Program-made: the position numbers and the translations under genes | NCBI GenBank assembly: GCA_964636685.1 | Contig: CAZWUK010000003.1 | Span: 1-59,694, forward strand | Origin: CAZWUK01 sp964636685 | Lineage (GTDB): Bacteria; Bacillota; Clostridia; Christensenellales; CAG-138 | Direction of reading: 5' to 3' | Length of the DNA stretch: 59,694 nucleotides | The notes under the pieces: model-generated | What the model was told of the DNA's origin: nothing | Seen by the model: only the letters and a program-made list of their open reading frames with translations | Database searches by the model: none | Part shown: in pieces, positions 33,840 through 42,195 of the stretch | Layout of the letters: every line of letters starts with the position of its first letter | Position numbering within the stretch: position 1 is the first letter of the stretch

Positions 33840-35714
33840 CTATTCGACCGTCTCCAAAAAATCCACAAGATAGCGCATGTTCATGATATCAACCGGTCTT
33901 GGATCGGTATGCGCCGGCACCCGCAGCTGTCCGTCGCTGTCAATCAAGGGCCCGTGGAACGGATTGAACTGATTGCGCGCGATGCAGCCCTTCAAAAAGC
34001 GCATCAGATTACTGGTTGCCGGCGGCGCCCACGGCGCGATGTGGAGATCCAATACGCCCGCACCGATCCCCCACCAAAAGCTCATGATGGGCGACGCGGT
34101 TTCCTCATAGCCGCGCAGCGCCTCCAAGCTTCCGTTGAGGTAGCTTTTTACGATTGCCAGGTAAAACCGATCCCAATTCCAGCTGGGGGAAGCGAGATAA
34201 CGCACCGGCCGTCCCGAGCGGTCGATGGAGATGAGCACCGAAAAGACGTTGCGCGGCATATCGGGCAGCGTCAGGGACTCTGAAAGCGGCGTCAGTACAA
34301 CGTCCGCGCCCATGGCGGCAAGCTGGATGCGCGCCTGCTCACAGGTGTTCAGCTCCAGCGGAGAGACGTCGCGCGTCATTAAAATAACGCGTCCGTTCGG
34401 ACAGACGGAATGCGCGCCCAGCGCGAAGGCGTTGATGTCGGAGGTAAAGCGCTGCCCGGCAAGCTGGGGCGTGATATATCCGACGACGCCGGTTTTGGAG
34501 GAGAGCGCCGCCGCCATGCCGCAGACGAACATGACCTCATAATACCGCCCAAAGTAGGTGTGCAGCCGGTAATGGTGCTGCATCCTGGAATAGACCATGG
34601 TGACGCAGCTGGGGTTTTCCAGCGCAAAGCGCAGCACCGGGTTCATCATAGAGGGGGAGGTGACAAACAGAAGACCGGCGTCGGCGGCATTCTCCGTCAA
34701 CAGCTCATAGGCGTTGTCGCGGTTCAGCCCGTCAAGACAGAGGGACTGCACCTTGTCGCCGAACGATTCCTGCATGGCAAGCCTTCCCTTTTCATGCGCG
34801 CCGAGCCAGTTGCCCTCCGTACGCCCCGCGCCGTAGGCAAAGACGATCTTTGGATTCTTGTGCCCGGACAACAGCCACGCAAACAGCGGCTTCTCGTCAG
34901 GAACCTCGTTTTCGAGCACCAAACGCGGATCCTGCGGCTTTTCGAGCAGCTCATATTGCGGCTTGAGCGTCAGGATACGCTGGGCCAGCTCGCTGGGCAG
35001 CACATCGCGCGGCAAACCGAAAATGTGGAGATATTCCACAAACGCGTCGCCGAGGGACATGGTGCAGCTGGTTTGCAGATATGCCATTTCAAAGGTAATA
35101 TACAGCGCGTTGAAATTGGGATGATCGTTTTCCCCAAGTTCCGCGACCAGGCGCTGTTCCAATCGGTACAGACGGTCATATTTTTTGGACTCGGAAAGCT
35201 CAATATCCTGAAAAACGCCCTTTTTAACATAGGCAAGGAAGGTATAGTAGCGTTCGGTATCGGGATTATTCTCGTCCCATTGCGGGATCAGGCGCGTGAT
35301 CTCCGCCTCATAGGAAGCAATATCAAAGTATTTTAAAATACTGACGCGCTTGTTGCCCTCGGCGACATAATACTTCCAAAGATATTCATATACCTGAATG
35401 CTGTCGCGGATGCCCTCCTGCAGATGCGCGCCACACAGGTTGATCCATTTTGCGGCAAATTCCGTGTTGGCGGGGAGCAGCGGCATAAAGCCGGGGCTAA
35501 AGGAGTTCGCGCGGCTGGCCTGATAGGTGCCGATAATCCGATTGAGCGAAATTTTCCGCATCGGCTGCGCCATGAAGGCAAGCACGCCGCATTCCTCGCG
35601 CTTTGCGTCGAGAACAGCCAAAAAACCGCTCTGTCCTTTGCTTTTCGCGGCGGCAGATTCCCGAAGCCCACGCTTTCTTGCGCGATCATATAATTCGATG
35701 CTTTCCAGAGTCAT
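33840..35714 (-). CDS. Cytosolic fusion of ParB-like segment and BMP-type (PnrA-like) ligand-binding domain
   Basis: 624 residues, no signal peptide. The N-terminal ~150 residues read like a ParB/sulfiredoxin-type module (ISLNRIIGTYQASR, EGIRDSIQVYEYL, YYVAEGNKRVSILKYF; GNKR near 120-123). Residues about 290-560 match the basic membrane protein (BMP/Med) sugar-binding fold usually exported for nucleoside uptake (KIVFAYGAGRTEGNWLGAHEKG, TGVVGYITPQ, SPSWNWDRFYLAIVKS). A cytosolic copy suggests an intracellular ligand sensor. Start ATG 35714 follows AAGG; GTG 35720 is the alternative and overlaps the upstream stop (GTGA). Coupled to the phosphoesterase. Confidence 0.75.
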   Translation of the reverse strand: MTLESIELYDRARKRGLRESAAAKSKGQSGFLAVLDAKREECGVLAFMAQPMRKISLNRIIGTYQASRANSFSPGFMPLLPANTEFAAKWINLCGAHLQEGIRDSIQVYEYLWKYYVAEGNKRVSILKYFDIASYEAEITRLIPQWDENNPDTERYYTFLAYVKKGVFQDIELSESKKYDRLYRLEQRLVAELGENDHPNFNALYITFEMAYLQTSCTMSLGDAFVEYLHIFGLPRDVLPSELAQRILTLKPQYELLEKPQDPRLVLENEVPDEKPLFAWLLSGHKNPKIVFAYGAGRTEGNWLGAHEKGRLAMQESFGDKVQSLCLDGLNRDNAYELLTENAADAGLLFVTSPSMMNPVLRFALENPSCVTMVYSRMQHHYRLHTYFGRYYEVMFVCGMAAALSSKTGVVGYITPQLAGQRFTSDINAFALGAHSVCPNGRVILMTRDVSPLELNTCEQARIQLAAMGADVVLTPLSESLTLPDMPRNVFSVLISIDRSGRPVRYLASPSWNWDRFYLAIVKSYLNGSLEALRGYEETASPIMSFWWGIGAGVLDLHIAPWAPPATSNLMRFLKGCIARNQFNPFHGPLIDSDGQLRVPAHTDPRPVDIMNMRYLVDFLETVE

Positions 35715-35716
35715 AT

Positions 35717-36343
35717 TCACGCCTTTTTCCCTCCTCGGTCAGGAAATTCCATGTCTACGATGGTATAGTTGTAGCCGTTGACGATCGTCGCCGCGTTGTA
35801 GCATATCGTACGTGCCGCGTTTGCGGTGTACTGCAAATGCTGGTGTCCGTGCAGGTAGTAGCGCGGCTGCCATTTGTCCAAAAGCTCCCGGAAGCACTCA
35901 AAGCCCTCATGGAAAGCGTCGTCGCCATCTCCAAGACCCTTGGCGGGGGCATGCGTGACGAGCACGTCAACCCCACGGTTTTTCAGCAGCTGCAGCCGAA
36001 GCCTGCCGATACGGCGGCGCATGGCGGTTTCGGAGAAGTTTTCGGGCTGCCGGCTTGTGCTCTTGCAGCCGCCCAGTCCGAGAAAACGGATTCCTTTCAC
36101 AGTGACGATCTGATCGTCCAGCGCGTCGCATCCCTCGGGCGGCTGACGGTCATACCGGGCGTCGTGATTGCCGCGCACATATAGCACGGGCGCGTGGATC
36201 ATCGTTACAAGAAACGACAGGTAGGAGGCCTTTAAATCCCCGCAGGAGATGATGACGTCTACGCCCGCAAAGGCGTTTCGATCGAAGTAATCCCAAATAT
36301 ATTCACTTTCATGGTCTGCTACGACAAGCGCTTTCAGCTTCAT
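35717..36343 (-). CDS. Calcineurin-like metallophosphoesterase
   Basis: 208 residues with metal-site motifs VVADHE, SCGDLK, VRGNHDARY, VTHAPAKG and YLHGHQHL in the family order. The first motif lacks the usual D-x-H-G glycine but keeps Asp and His. Predicted cytosolic phosphodiesterase or phosphatase; substrate unknown. Its stop overlaps a potential GTG of the ParB-like/BMP gene, so the two are translationally coupled and may act on the same ligand. Confidence 0.85.
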   Translation of the reverse strand: MKLKALVVADHESEYIWDYFDRNAFAGVDVIISCGDLKASYLSFLVTMIHAPVLYVRGNHDARYDRQPPEGCDALDDQIVTVKGIRFLGLGGCKSTSRQPENFSETAMRRRIGRLRLQLLKNRGVDVLVTHAPAKGLGDGDDAFHEGFECFRELLDKWQPRYYLHGHQHLQYTANAARTICYNAATIVNGYNYTIVDMEFPDRGGKKA

Positions 36344-36392
36344 TTATTTTTCCCAACCGTGTGCAATCTACCGCAGATACTGCGACGACTAT

Positions 36393-36421
36393 AAGATAGC
36401 ATGATTTTGAAAGAAAAGCAA
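36393..36421 (-). promoter_or_regulatory. Promoter of the phosphoesterase/BMP pair
   Basis: Minus strand TTGCTT (36416-36421), 17 bases, TATCTT (36393-36398). Confidence 0.55.
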
Positions 36422-36548
36422 AATATGCCGGCGGTTGTATGCGCCGCGCAGATTGCGGTATACCGCGTCGGCACACTGTGCTATAATCAGCTTGTATTTC
36501 ATGCGATCATTGCCGAATACGGCGTGTTTTACGGATAGGGGTGAGACG

Positions 36549-37790
36549 ATGAAAAAATCAACGATCATTTTGATTGGAGCGATTTGTCTGGGCATGCTGT
36601 CCGGATGCGGCAAAGGCAAGGCGCTGCAGCCATCGGAGATTCCGGAAACGAAAATCAACGCGGACGAAAACATCACAATGGCGACGGAATACGCCTGCTA
36701 TGGACAGGACGCGCCGCAGATCAACCTATATGTCACAAACAACACGGATGAGGAGTACTCCTGCGGCTTGGAATATCTTCTGCAAAAGCAAGAGGACGGC
36801 GTATGGAAGAACGTGCCCTTCCGCGCCGACATGGCTTGGATCGAGATTGCATATGTTGTGACGCCCAATCAAACCTCCTCGCAAATCATTTTGCTCTCGG
36901 ATCTCGACTATGTGTGGACCGCAGGCAATTATCGGATCGTAAAGCGCATGCGGGACGCCTATTATGCCGCCGCGTTCGAAATCGGCGTATCCAAAATCAC
37001 GGCGAGCACACCGTTTGGCTTTGCGGCGCTGGAAAAGCTGCCAAAGGCATATTCTGCTGTCGATGCGGCGGTTGACGGCGCTGCTGTGTTTCAGCTCGGT
37101 GGGTCGAAAAACGCCGCGTCCGTGACTGCTTTTTTGAACAACGTCCTCTCCGGAACGCCGGCGATGCTCCGCGTTGGGCGGGTCACGGTAGAGGGCGATC
37201 TTGTTTTGACCGACGTTCTCTACAATGCGGACGGCATGGACGGCTTTCTCTGCCGCACGGATAACACCCGCGACGCTTTTGCCGTGGAAGCGGGGATCTT
37301 TGAGACGCATTACAGTTATCTGACGACGGACGGCGTGAACGTATGCCTGTCCAATTATGCAAAATGGAACGGAGAAAACAGCGCGGACACGTCCGTTTTG
37401 CTCTTTGCCGAGGATGATGAAGCATCCGCCGACTGGATCACGCTTGTGCACACGATGACGGAAAACCGAGAGGGCGCCGGCGCGATTACCTATAAGATTT
37501 TTTCTCCAGACGGTACCTGGTGGGCATGCCTGACCGATCTGCCGCTGGAATTCGGCTATTCCAACAGCGAATCCGGCGCGATGCAGGACGTCGCAGCGGG
37601 GGGCGCGCAGCCGACAAGGATCCATGGCATAGACTGGGTGAGCGATGCGGCGTTTGTGCTGTCCTGTTCGACAGAGCAGCCGGACATCCGCTTCTTTGCC
37701 GCTTTCGACGTGCAGAAACGCATGTTCACGTTTACGGGGTATGGCAGCGCCTATACGACGGAGGGGGGCGTCGTCCGCATCGCGTCGTAA
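36549..37790 (+). CDS. Lipoprotein with Ig-like N-terminal domain, function unknown
   Basis: 413 residues. Lipobox LSGC (Cys about 19). Residues about 35-135 look like a bacterial Ig-like domain common in clostridial lipoproteins (INLYVTNNTDEEYSCGLEYL, VWKNVPF, AGNYRIVK). The remaining ~270 residues form a beta-rich region with no recognised family. Start ATG 36549 follows AGGGGTGAG. TATAAT at 36482-36487 could be its -10 box, but no good -35 is seen. Surface-exposed. Confidence 0.75.
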   Translation: MKKSTIILIGAICLGMLSGCGKGKALQPSEIPETKINADENITMATEYACYGQDAPQINLYVTNNTDEEYSCGLEYLLQKQEDGVWKNVPFRADMAWIEIAYVVTPNQTSSQIILLSDLDYVWTAGNYRIVKRMRDAYYAAAFEIGVSKITASTPFGFAALEKLPKAYSAVDAAVDGAAVFQLGGSKNAASVTAFLNNVLSGTPAMLRVGRVTVEGDLVLTDVLYNADGMDGFLCRTDNTRDAFAVEAGIFETHYSYLTTDGVNVCLSNYAKWNGENSADTSVLLFAEDDEASADWITLVHTMTENREGAGAITYKIFSPDGTWWACLTDLPLEFGYSNSESGAMQDVAAGGAQPTRIHGIDWVSDAAFVLSCSTEQPDIRFFAAFDVQKRMFTFTGYGSAYTTEGGVVRIAS

Positions 37791-37837
37791 AAGCGCTCCG
37801 GAACGAACGATGCGCGAAAAGCACCTTTTTGCCTGTG

Positions 37838-39157
37838 TTAAGAGCGGGAAGCGCTGACGGCGGCAAGCATGGCCTCAAAGCTTTGCGTACCGGCGGGGAC
37901 GGACGTGAAAGCAACGTCAAACACGGGCCGTTCCACACTGCCCGACGATGGCTGCGCATAGAGCGAAAGTGCGTTGTCAAGAAGCGTTTGCGCGGCGGTT
38001 TGCCGCGGGATCGATAGCCTTGGCAGCAATATGGAGATGCGGCCCTGCCCGTGATCGGTTACGATTCCGGCGGTGACAAAACAAAGGCGAAGCAGCTGCG
38101 CACAGCGGTGGAGCGCATCGCCCACATAGCGCGTCCCGAACTCGGCCGACAGCGCGTCGTATTGGCGGATTTCAAGCAGCCACAGCGCGCTGTATCCATC
38201 GCTTTGCGCAGCCTCCCGCAGCGCAAGACGGCATAGCTCGCGTCCGGTGCCGTCCGTGTACAGCTCGGTCACGGGGTCGCGGAGAACTGGCGCGGGGAGC
38301 GCTTGCTCTCGGCGCAGCTGTGCGTTGGCGTCCTGAATATAGCCAAAGGCGTAGACGTCGCCACTCAAAGGTTCCATGCACAGATTTGCCGTAGCGCAGA
38401 TCCAGCCGCTTGTACCATCCGATAAGGTGCGGACGTAATGAAACGCAACGCTCCGCTTTCCTGCTTTGAAGGCTTCCAGCAGCGCGTCGCGTCCCAATGT
38501 TTGATAGTATTGTACCCTTGCTTTTTCACCGGCGATCGCGCGGGCGCCAAGCAGCGCCATCTGCCCATAGGTGCGAATGCGATGCGGGTAGTCGATGGCG
38601 GTGTTCGTCAGGAGATTTTCTACAAAATCCTGGGTGAGATTTGCTTCGCTCGCGGCGATGGAGGACACGGAGAGCAACCGCCACAGCGCCCGCTGCTTTT
38701 CAAATTCGCCGGGGCGGGGCAGTAGGTTTTTACAGACCGGAACGGCTACGCCGAGGATTTTTCGATTGCCGTCCGCGTCGATCGATTGTGTAAAGGCGAC
38801 ATTTGCCCAATAATAGAGCCCGTCCCGTTGCAGCATGCGCACCGTGCAACTGCCGGAGCTTTTTCCCGCATATGCGTCGCGGAACAGCTCCTCCAACGTC
38901 TCCGCCGATTCCGGATGAACCATGCCGCCCCGAATCAGACTGGCCGGCGGATCGATCAGCGGCCGTTCCTCCGTAGGCGCTCCGTTCCCGGCGGATAGAA
39001 CCTGATAGCCGGCTTTCGAGACGGGGTCGAGCTCCCAGAAGCAGGCGGGCAGCTGAGAAAGCACCAGCTGAAACCAGAGCTTCTGCCGCGCTTCCACCCC
39101 CTGCGACAGAGAATGTGCAATGCTGCCGTAATGATCGGAACGCAGATCGTATATCAT
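37838..39157 (-). CDS. PAS-domain protein with degenerate GGDEF
   Basis: 439 residues. Two PAS-like regions (about 30-150 with YYWANVAFTQSIDADGNRK; about 160-290 with SGWICATANLCME) precede a GGDEF-fold domain starting RDPVTELYTDGTGREL (about 300). The signature loop that should read G-G-D-E-F is HGQGRI, so diguanylate cyclase activity is not expected; a receptor or scaffolding role is possible. Start ATG 39157 with GGAGG five bases upstream. Contrast with the intact GGDEF protein at 32015-33724. Confidence 0.8.
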   Translation of the reverse strand: MIYDLRSDHYGSIAHSLSQGVEARQKLWFQLVLSQLPACFWELDPVSKAGYQVLSAGNGAPTEERPLIDPPASLIRGGMVHPESAETLEELFRDAYAGKSSGSCTVRMLQRDGLYYWANVAFTQSIDADGNRKILGVAVPVCKNLLPRPGEFEKQRALWRLLSVSSIAASEANLTQDFVENLLTNTAIDYPHRIRTYGQMALLGARAIAGEKARVQYYQTLGRDALLEAFKAGKRSVAFHYVRTLSDGTSGWICATANLCMEPLSGDVYAFGYIQDANAQLRREQALPAPVLRDPVTELYTDGTGRELCRLALREAAQSDGYSALWLLEIRQYDALSAEFGTRYVGDALHRCAQLLRLCFVTAGIVTDHGQGRISILLPRLSIPRQTAAQTLLDNALSLYAQPSSGSVERPVFDVAFTSVPAGTQSFEAMLAAVSASRS

Positions 39158-39292
39158 ACAAGCCTCCGAAACTGTTTGATGCGGTTTACGATCAATATAG
39201 CGTATTTCCCGACGAAATGATACATTTCGAAACGGAATATATTGGCCTATTTTACCTGCTTTTGTCAAAACAGCGACCAATACGCCACCAGC

Positions 39293-39443
39293 GTGTGTTT
39301 CTAAAGTCTGGCAGATGGAATTTTACATCATTGGCTTGCAGATAGAGGCAAAAGCGCAGGCTTCGCGGTGCTAAGGCGAGGCTTTTCAACAAAAACAGGC
39401 TGATCGAAGGCGTGAAATTGCGCTTGCGTGATTTGAAAAACAC
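39293..39443 (+). repeat. MITE-like repeat, copy A
   Basis: About 150 bases beginning GTGTGTTTCTAAAG and ending near TTTGAAAAACAC, so its own ends form an imperfect terminal inverted repeat. It is roughly 80% identical (one short gap) to the reverse complement of 40981-41125. It ends 51 bases before ATG 39495 of the tandem-GntR gene. The rest of 39158-39494 holds no gene. Confidence 0.85.
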
Positions 39444-39494
39444 GCTCTAGCCATAAAACTTACAAGCGTGCAAAACAGCAGAAAAGAATGCCAT

Positions 39495-40979
39495 ATGAGC
39501 CGTAACAAACCCGCATACCAACAGGTTTTTGAATCGCTTTCCAATCGCATTTACAGCGGCGTCTATCGTTCTGACGCGTCGCTGCCGTCCATCGCGGCGC
39601 TGGCGCGGGAGTATGGGGTTTCCGTTATCACGATCCGCGGCGCGCTCGAGCTGTTGAAGCAGGACGGTTTGATTTGCACACAGCAGGGCAGGGAAGCCGC
39701 GGTAGCACTCGAAGGCAAGACGACATTGCTGCGCAATGATTACGCGCGTTGGATGCTGGAGCACAAAGAAAGCGTGCTGGATCTGTATCGGCTGCATGCC
39801 GATCTCATACCGCAGGCAATCGCCTTTGGAGCGGCGCACGGCGGAGAAAAGACGCTCGAAGAACTGAATCGCATTCGGAAAAACAATCAAAAAAGAGATC
39901 TGACGGGGGTGCTGGAGACGCTGCGTGGCGGCATGCTGTGCGTGCTTTCCGGAGCAGGCAACGCGCTGCTGCTTCGGCTTTACGGGGCGATCGAGGAATT
40001 TATTCGCGTTCCGACGCTTCTGCCGCAGAACGACAATCCGTTTAAACAGCATATTCTGGACAAATCCGATCTCTTTCTGGAGCTGCTCGCGGAGTCTATG
40101 GCGGCGGGCGACTATGCCAACATCTACTTCTACGTGCGGGATGAGTATGCGGGAGCTTCCCGACGCTTTATGAACCTGGCGGTGCGTGTTTCCGGTACGG
40201 CGCAGGTGAACGATTCCGTGCCGTTTCGGTTTGCGCTTCGGCCGGAATACGATCTGCGGTATCAGGAGATTGCAAACGATCTGTTCCTGCGCATTTTTTG
40301 CGGAAGCTATGCCGAGGACACGCTGCTTCCGTCGGCCGGCGCGCTGGAGGCGCGCTATTGCGCCGCCCCTGCGACCATACGGCGCGCGCTGGCAAAATTG
40401 GAGGACGAGGGCATGACCAGAACGATCAACGGGGTCGGGACGCGCGTGCTGTATGCCCCAAAGGCAGGATCGTGGTTTGTCGCGCTCTCCCGGGAGGAGG
40501 CTGTTGAAGCGGCGGAGACTTTGCAGATATTGACGCTGGCGCTGCCGTTTTTGATTCGTGAGAAGCTGAACAATCTAAACGCCGCCGCGCTTTTTGCCCT
40601 GTCCGAGCAGCTGGAAGCAATTGCTAAAACAAAGCAGGAGCAGTGCTTTTTGTGCGCCGTGCTCTATACCTTGATTTGTGCTTGCGACAGTTGTGTAGAA
40701 AAAGAGCTTCTGTTGCAGATACTGCGGATCTTTTCCGGCGCAGTGCGCGGCAGTGAATTGCCGCGCGGGCAAAAGTACGCCGGCGCGCAAAACGAGGAGA
40801 TGCGCGGTTTGACCGACGCGACGCTGAAATGCGTCAAAGAGCGTGACAGCGCGCAGCTGCGTCCAACGCTGTATCGCCAGATGCGCGCAATCCACGACGC
40901 AATCCTGCTGCCGGCGTTTGACGGGCGACCTGCGCTGCCATTTTATAACGAAAGCTTTTTAAAGCTGCTGTTTCATTAG
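39495..40979 (+). CDS. GntR-family protein with two winged-helix domains
   Basis: 494 residues. Two separate GntR-type winged helices: one at the N-terminus (YQQVFESLSNRIYSG, LPSIAALAREYGVSVITIRG) and a second in the middle (about 250-320; YQEIANDLFLRIFCG, LPSAGALEARYCAAPATIRR, INGVGTRV). Each is followed by an all-helical region without a recognised ligand-binding family. Tandem DNA-binding domains could bridge two operator sites. Start ATG 39495 taken; GTG 39468 is in frame, neither has a strong ribosome site. The gene is bracketed by inverted repeats. Confidence 0.8.
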   Translation: MSRNKPAYQQVFESLSNRIYSGVYRSDASLPSIAALAREYGVSVITIRGALELLKQDGLICTQQGREAAVALEGKTTLLRNDYARWMLEHKESVLDLYRLHADLIPQAIAFGAAHGGEKTLEELNRIRKNNQKRDLTGVLETLRGGMLCVLSGAGNALLLRLYGAIEEFIRVPTLLPQNDNPFKQHILDKSDLFLELLAESMAAGDYANIYFYVRDEYAGASRRFMNLAVRVSGTAQVNDSVPFRFALRPEYDLRYQEIANDLFLRIFCGSYAEDTLLPSAGALEARYCAAPATIRRALAKLEDEGMTRTINGVGTRVLYAPKAGSWFVALSREEAVEAAETLQILTLALPFLIREKLNNLNAAALFALSEQLEAIAKTKQEQCFLCAVLYTLICACDSCVEKELLLQILRIFSGAVRGSELPRGQKYAGAQNEEMRGLTDATLKCVKERDSAQLRPTLYRQMRAIHDAILLPAFDGRPALPFYNESFLKLLFH

Positions 40980-40980
40980 C

Positions 40981-41125
40981 GTCTGTTTCTAAAATCACGC
41001 AAGCGCGATTTCACGCCTTCGACCTGCCTGTTTTTGTTAAAAAGTCCCGCCTTGGCACCATGCTTTTTCCCGCAATCTGCAAGCTGGCGACGCAAAATTT
41101 CATCTGGCGGGCTTTAGAAACACAC
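40981..41125 (-). repeat. MITE-like repeat, copy B (inverted)
   Basis: Reverse complement of the family unit of copy A, starting one base after the tandem-GntR stop codon and ending TTTAGAAACACAC. Conserved blocks with A include ACAAAAACAGGC, GTCGAAGGCGTGAAAT and GCGCTTGCGTGATTT (read on the minus strand). Confidence 0.85.
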
Positions 41126-41238
41126 TCTGGGAAAGAGTCGGTGATCCTGTTGAAAAAGCCCTGTTTTTCGAAGCCTCAGATGTCCTGCCAAACGCAGGGC
41201 GTTTGTCATATTTTGGGGGTAATCTTTCGGCGCTTTTG

Positions 41239-41247
41239 CATAGAGTA
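41239..41247 (+). promoter_or_regulatory. Possible sporulation (mother-cell sigma) -10 box before cwlJ
   Basis: CATAGAGTA matches the CATAnnnTA -10 pattern of sigma-K and partly the sigma-E CATAnanT pattern. No clear -35 is seen at the right distance. It lies 18 bases before the start of a spore-cortex hydrolase gene, where such control is expected. Confidence 0.4.
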
Positions 41248-41265
41248 AAGAGGGAGGCGAATTTT

Positions 41266-41697
41266 TTGAGCGGCTATACAGAGCTTGAGCTATTGGCACG
41301 GCTGATCCAATGCGAGGCGGGCGGCGAAGGAGAAAACGGGATGAAGGCGGTCGCGTCCGTGGTGATGAACCGCGTACACACGGAAGAAGGCGAATATGCT
41401 CGAATCGGAGATGGAAGCCTGCACAATATCGTCTTTCAGCCGCGGCAATTTGAGTGCGCGCTGGAGGACAACAAAGGACAGAATATCTATAATATGCGAC
41501 CGGACGAGGTGCATTATGAAATTGCCGAGTGGGCGCTGGGCGGCGGCAGGCTGCCGGGGCTTCATGATGCGCTCTGGTTTTTTAATCCGTATTCCGATGA
41601 CTGCAAACAGAATTTTCCGAGCGCGGTGGGCGAACATAGTCTGCGCATCGGAAATCACTGCTTTTATGAACCCACGGCGGTCTATCTTGAAACTTGA
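41266..41697 (+). CDS. cwlJ: Spore cortex-lytic hydrolase, CwlJ-like
   Basis: 143 residues, the length of CwlJ; a SleB-type catalytic domain without a peptidoglycan-binding domain or signal peptide. ELLARLIQCEAGGEGENGMKAVASVVMNRV carries the catalytic Glu region, followed by QPRQFE and ALWFFNPYSDDC. It depolymerises spore cortex at germination and is placed in the coat in known systems. TTG 41266 chosen as start because GGGAGG is eight bases upstream. Followed by a GerQ-like gene, the partner needed for CwlJ in Bacillus. Confidence 0.9.
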   Translation: MSGYTELELLARLIQCEAGGEGENGMKAVASVVMNRVHTEEGEYARIGDGSLHNIVFQPRQFECALEDNKGQNIYNMRPDEVHYEIAEWALGGGRLPGLHDALWFFNPYSDDCKQNFPSAVGEHSLRIGNHCFYEPTAVYLET

Positions 41698-41722
41698 CCC
41701 GCCAGAATATAAGGAGGAACGT

Positions 41723-42136
41723 ATGGAAACAAAAACCACGATCCCTTACGATACCGATATGGAGGAAGGCGTCAGCAACGAAACGCTTCAAGAAATGCTG
41801 GCGCACGCGATCGGTAAATATGTGCTGTGCGAGCTGCTGATCGGTCTACGCGCGTTGACGATGCGAGAGGGCATTCTTACGGAGGTCGGACGGGATTACT
41901 TTATCTTACAGGATCCGGTCAATCCCGTTGCGACCACCTGTGACATCTATTCGTTAAAATTTGTTACCATGCCGATCAGAACCGCGCAGACCGGTCAGAC
42001 TGCGGGGCAGCCATTCGGGCAGTGCCCGGCGGGAGCCATGCAGCAGATCTACCCGACCACGGCGTCGCCGCAAGGCGGAAAAACGCAGCAGGGCTTTTCA
42101 CAGTACAATAACGCGACCTGGTACCGTCTCGAATAG
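41723..42136 (+). CDS. gerQ: GerQ-like spore coat protein
   Basis: 137 residues. A conserved core (GKYVLCELLIGLRALTMREG, LTEVGRDYFILQDP, IYSLKFVTM) resembles the C-terminal half of GerQ, with a Gln-rich tail (QTGQTAGQPFGQ) suited to transglutaminase or coat cross-linking. In Bacillus GerQ anchors CwlJ in the coat; the same pairing here supports that role, although gene order and length differ. AAGGAGG lies seven bases before the ATG. Confidence 0.8.
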   Translation: METKTTIPYDTDMEEGVSNETLQEMLAHAIGKYVLCELLIGLRALTMREGILTEVGRDYFILQDPVNPVATTCDIYSLKFVTMPIRTAQTGQTAGQPFGQCPAGAMQQIYPTTASPQGGKTQQGFSQYNNATWYRLE

Positions 42137-42137
42137 A

Positions 42138-42165
42138 AAACGGCATTGCGTGCGCAATGCCGTTT
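42138..42165. terminator. Hairpin between gerQ-like and NlpC/P60 genes
   Basis: Perfect 12-base arms AAACGGCATTGC / GCAATGCCGTTT around GTGC, between convergent genes; T-runs are short (three). Confidence 0.65.
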
Positions 42166-42195
42166 GGCGGAAAAGACGGGGTTTGCGGATTTGGA

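Noticed and set aside
39252..39443. 63-residue minus-strand frame inside repeat copy A
   Set aside because: The matching frame is broken in copy B, so the sequence is conserved as a DNA repeat rather than as a protein.
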